This document shows, piece after piece, positions 63,139 to 64,000 of a DNA stretch of 64,000 bases (its first letter is position 1; every line of letters starts with the position of its first letter). The stretch covers positions 31,026,029 to 31,090,028 of the forward strand of contig NC_091181.1 of assembly GCF_040958095.1 (NCBI RefSeq), read 5' to 3'. The stretch comes from Procambarus clarkii (lineage: Eukaryota > Arthropoda > Malacostraca > Decapoda > Cambaridae). The position numbers were made by a program, and so were the translations under genes. Under the pieces are notes generated by a model, which was not told the origin of the DNA, did no database searches, and saw only the letters and a program-made list of their open reading frames with translations.

Positions 63139-64000
63139 GTTTGGGATGCTGGTAGTGGCAGAGGAAGTTTGGGATGCTGGTAGTGGGAGAGGAGGTTTGG
63201 GATGCTGGTAGTGGGAGAGGAAGTTTGGGATGCTGGTAGTGGCAGAGGAAGTTTGGGATGCTGGTAGTGGCAGAGGAAGTTTGGGATGCTGGTAGTGGCA
63301 GAGGAGGTTTGGGATGCTGGTAGTGGGAGAGGAGGTTTGGGATGCTGGTAGTGGCAAAGGAAGTTTGGGATGCTGGTAGTGGGAGAGGAGGTTTGGGATG
63401 CTGGTAGTGGGAGAGGAGGTTTGGGATGCTGGTAGTGGGAGAGAGGGTTTGGGATGCTGGTAGTGGGAGAGGAGGTTTGGGATGCTGGTAGTGGGAGAGG
63501 AGGTTTGGGATGCTGGTAGTGGGAGAGAGGGTTTGGGATGCTGGTAGTGGGAGAGAGGGTTTGGGATGCTGGTAGTGGGAGAGAGGGTGTGGGATGCTGG
63601 TAGTGGGAGAGGAAGTTTGGGATGCTGGTAGTGGGAGAGGAGGTTTGGGATGCTGGTAGGGGGAGAGAGGGTTTGGGATACTGGTAGTGGGAGAGGAGGT
63701 TTGGGATGCTGGTAGTGGGAGAGAGGGTTTGGGATTCTGGTAGTGGGAGAGAGGGTTTGGGATGCTGGTAGTGGGAGAGGAGGTTTGGGATGCTGGTAGT
63801 GGGAGAGAGGGTTTGGGATGCTGGTAGTGGGAGAGAGGGTTTGGGATGCTGGTAGTGGGAGAGAGGGTTTGGGATGCTGGTAGTGGTAGAGGGACTTTGG
63901 GATGCTGGTAGTGGGAGAGGAGGTTTGGGATGCTGGTAGTGGGAGAGAGGGTTTGGGATTCTGGTAGTGGGAGAGAGGGTTTGGGATGCTGGTAGTGGGA
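63139..64000 (+). repeat. 28-bp G-rich minisatellite, about 31 units, runs off the right edge
   Basis: The unit is GTTTGGGATGCTGGTAGTGG plus GAGAGGAG or GAGAGAGG. Variant units (GGCAGAGGAA) cluster at the left end. The opposite-strand open frame (SQTSSPTTSIPN) is only the repeat translated. Confidence 0.97.

Noticed and set aside
63034-63357. Minus-strand Ser/Pro/Thr frame
   Set aside because: It is the 28-bp minisatellite read in frame; the unit length gives a shifting translation with no function implied.

Overview
The window is eukaryotic nuclear DNA, most likely from a decapod crustacean, perhaps a crayfish or lobster. That reading rests on genes split by GT-AG introns, two genes closest to animal NCBP3 and NUDC, very dense repeats (tRNA-headed SINEs, several LINE families, DIRS1-like and Ty3-like remnants, fold-back elements) and frequent short ACAGTACTGTA-like motifs. 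The species assignment is an inference; no database was searched.

Layout. (1) 1-719, + strand: three phase-compatible pieces that look like the 3' end of an unidentified gene entering from the left. (2) 1522-24798, + strand: a complete 11-exon model for NCBP3 (nuclear cap-binding protein subunit 3), 662 residues, with every splice phase agreeing. Its introns hold LINE, DIRS-like and SINE remnants and a 371-bp fold-back element. (3) 24799-33640: intergenic, with a 31-bp tandem array just downstream of NCBP3, one LINE fragment, one SINE and long stretches with nothing recognisable. (4) 33728-45037, + strand: the first four coding exons of NUDC (168 residues). The CS domain and C-terminus were not found in the remaining 19 kb, so the gene either continues beyond the window through a very long intron or is broken. 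NUDC intron 1 carries a 5'-truncated Ty3/gypsy element with one LTR, lying between two pieces of a LINE. (5) 61574-50890, - strand: a gene not recognised by family, supported by a TATA box, a TCAGT initiator 29 bp downstream, and three exons joined in phase 0. It encodes a Ser/Pro/Tyr-rich cytoplasmic-type region and one membrane span with predicted N-in orientation. It lies opposite NUDC and would be nested in a NUDC intron if NUDC resumes to the right. (6) 53000-64000: repeat-rich, with AT and TG microsatellites, SINEs, hairpin-rich mini-elements, a MITE and a 28-bp G-rich tandem array running off the right edge.

The genes do not form a pathway in any operon sense. NCBP3 acts in capped-RNA metabolism and NUDC in dynein/HSP90 biology; their adjacency is probably incidental. 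The most interesting signals are the unrecognised membrane-protein gene, the half NUDC gene, the altered cap-contact motif of NCBP3, two independent head-to-head SINE dimers, a 55-bp two-hairpin insertion with a 12-bp target duplication, a SINE between 33-bp direct repeats, and the 371-bp palindrome that split a LINE with a 7-bp duplication.
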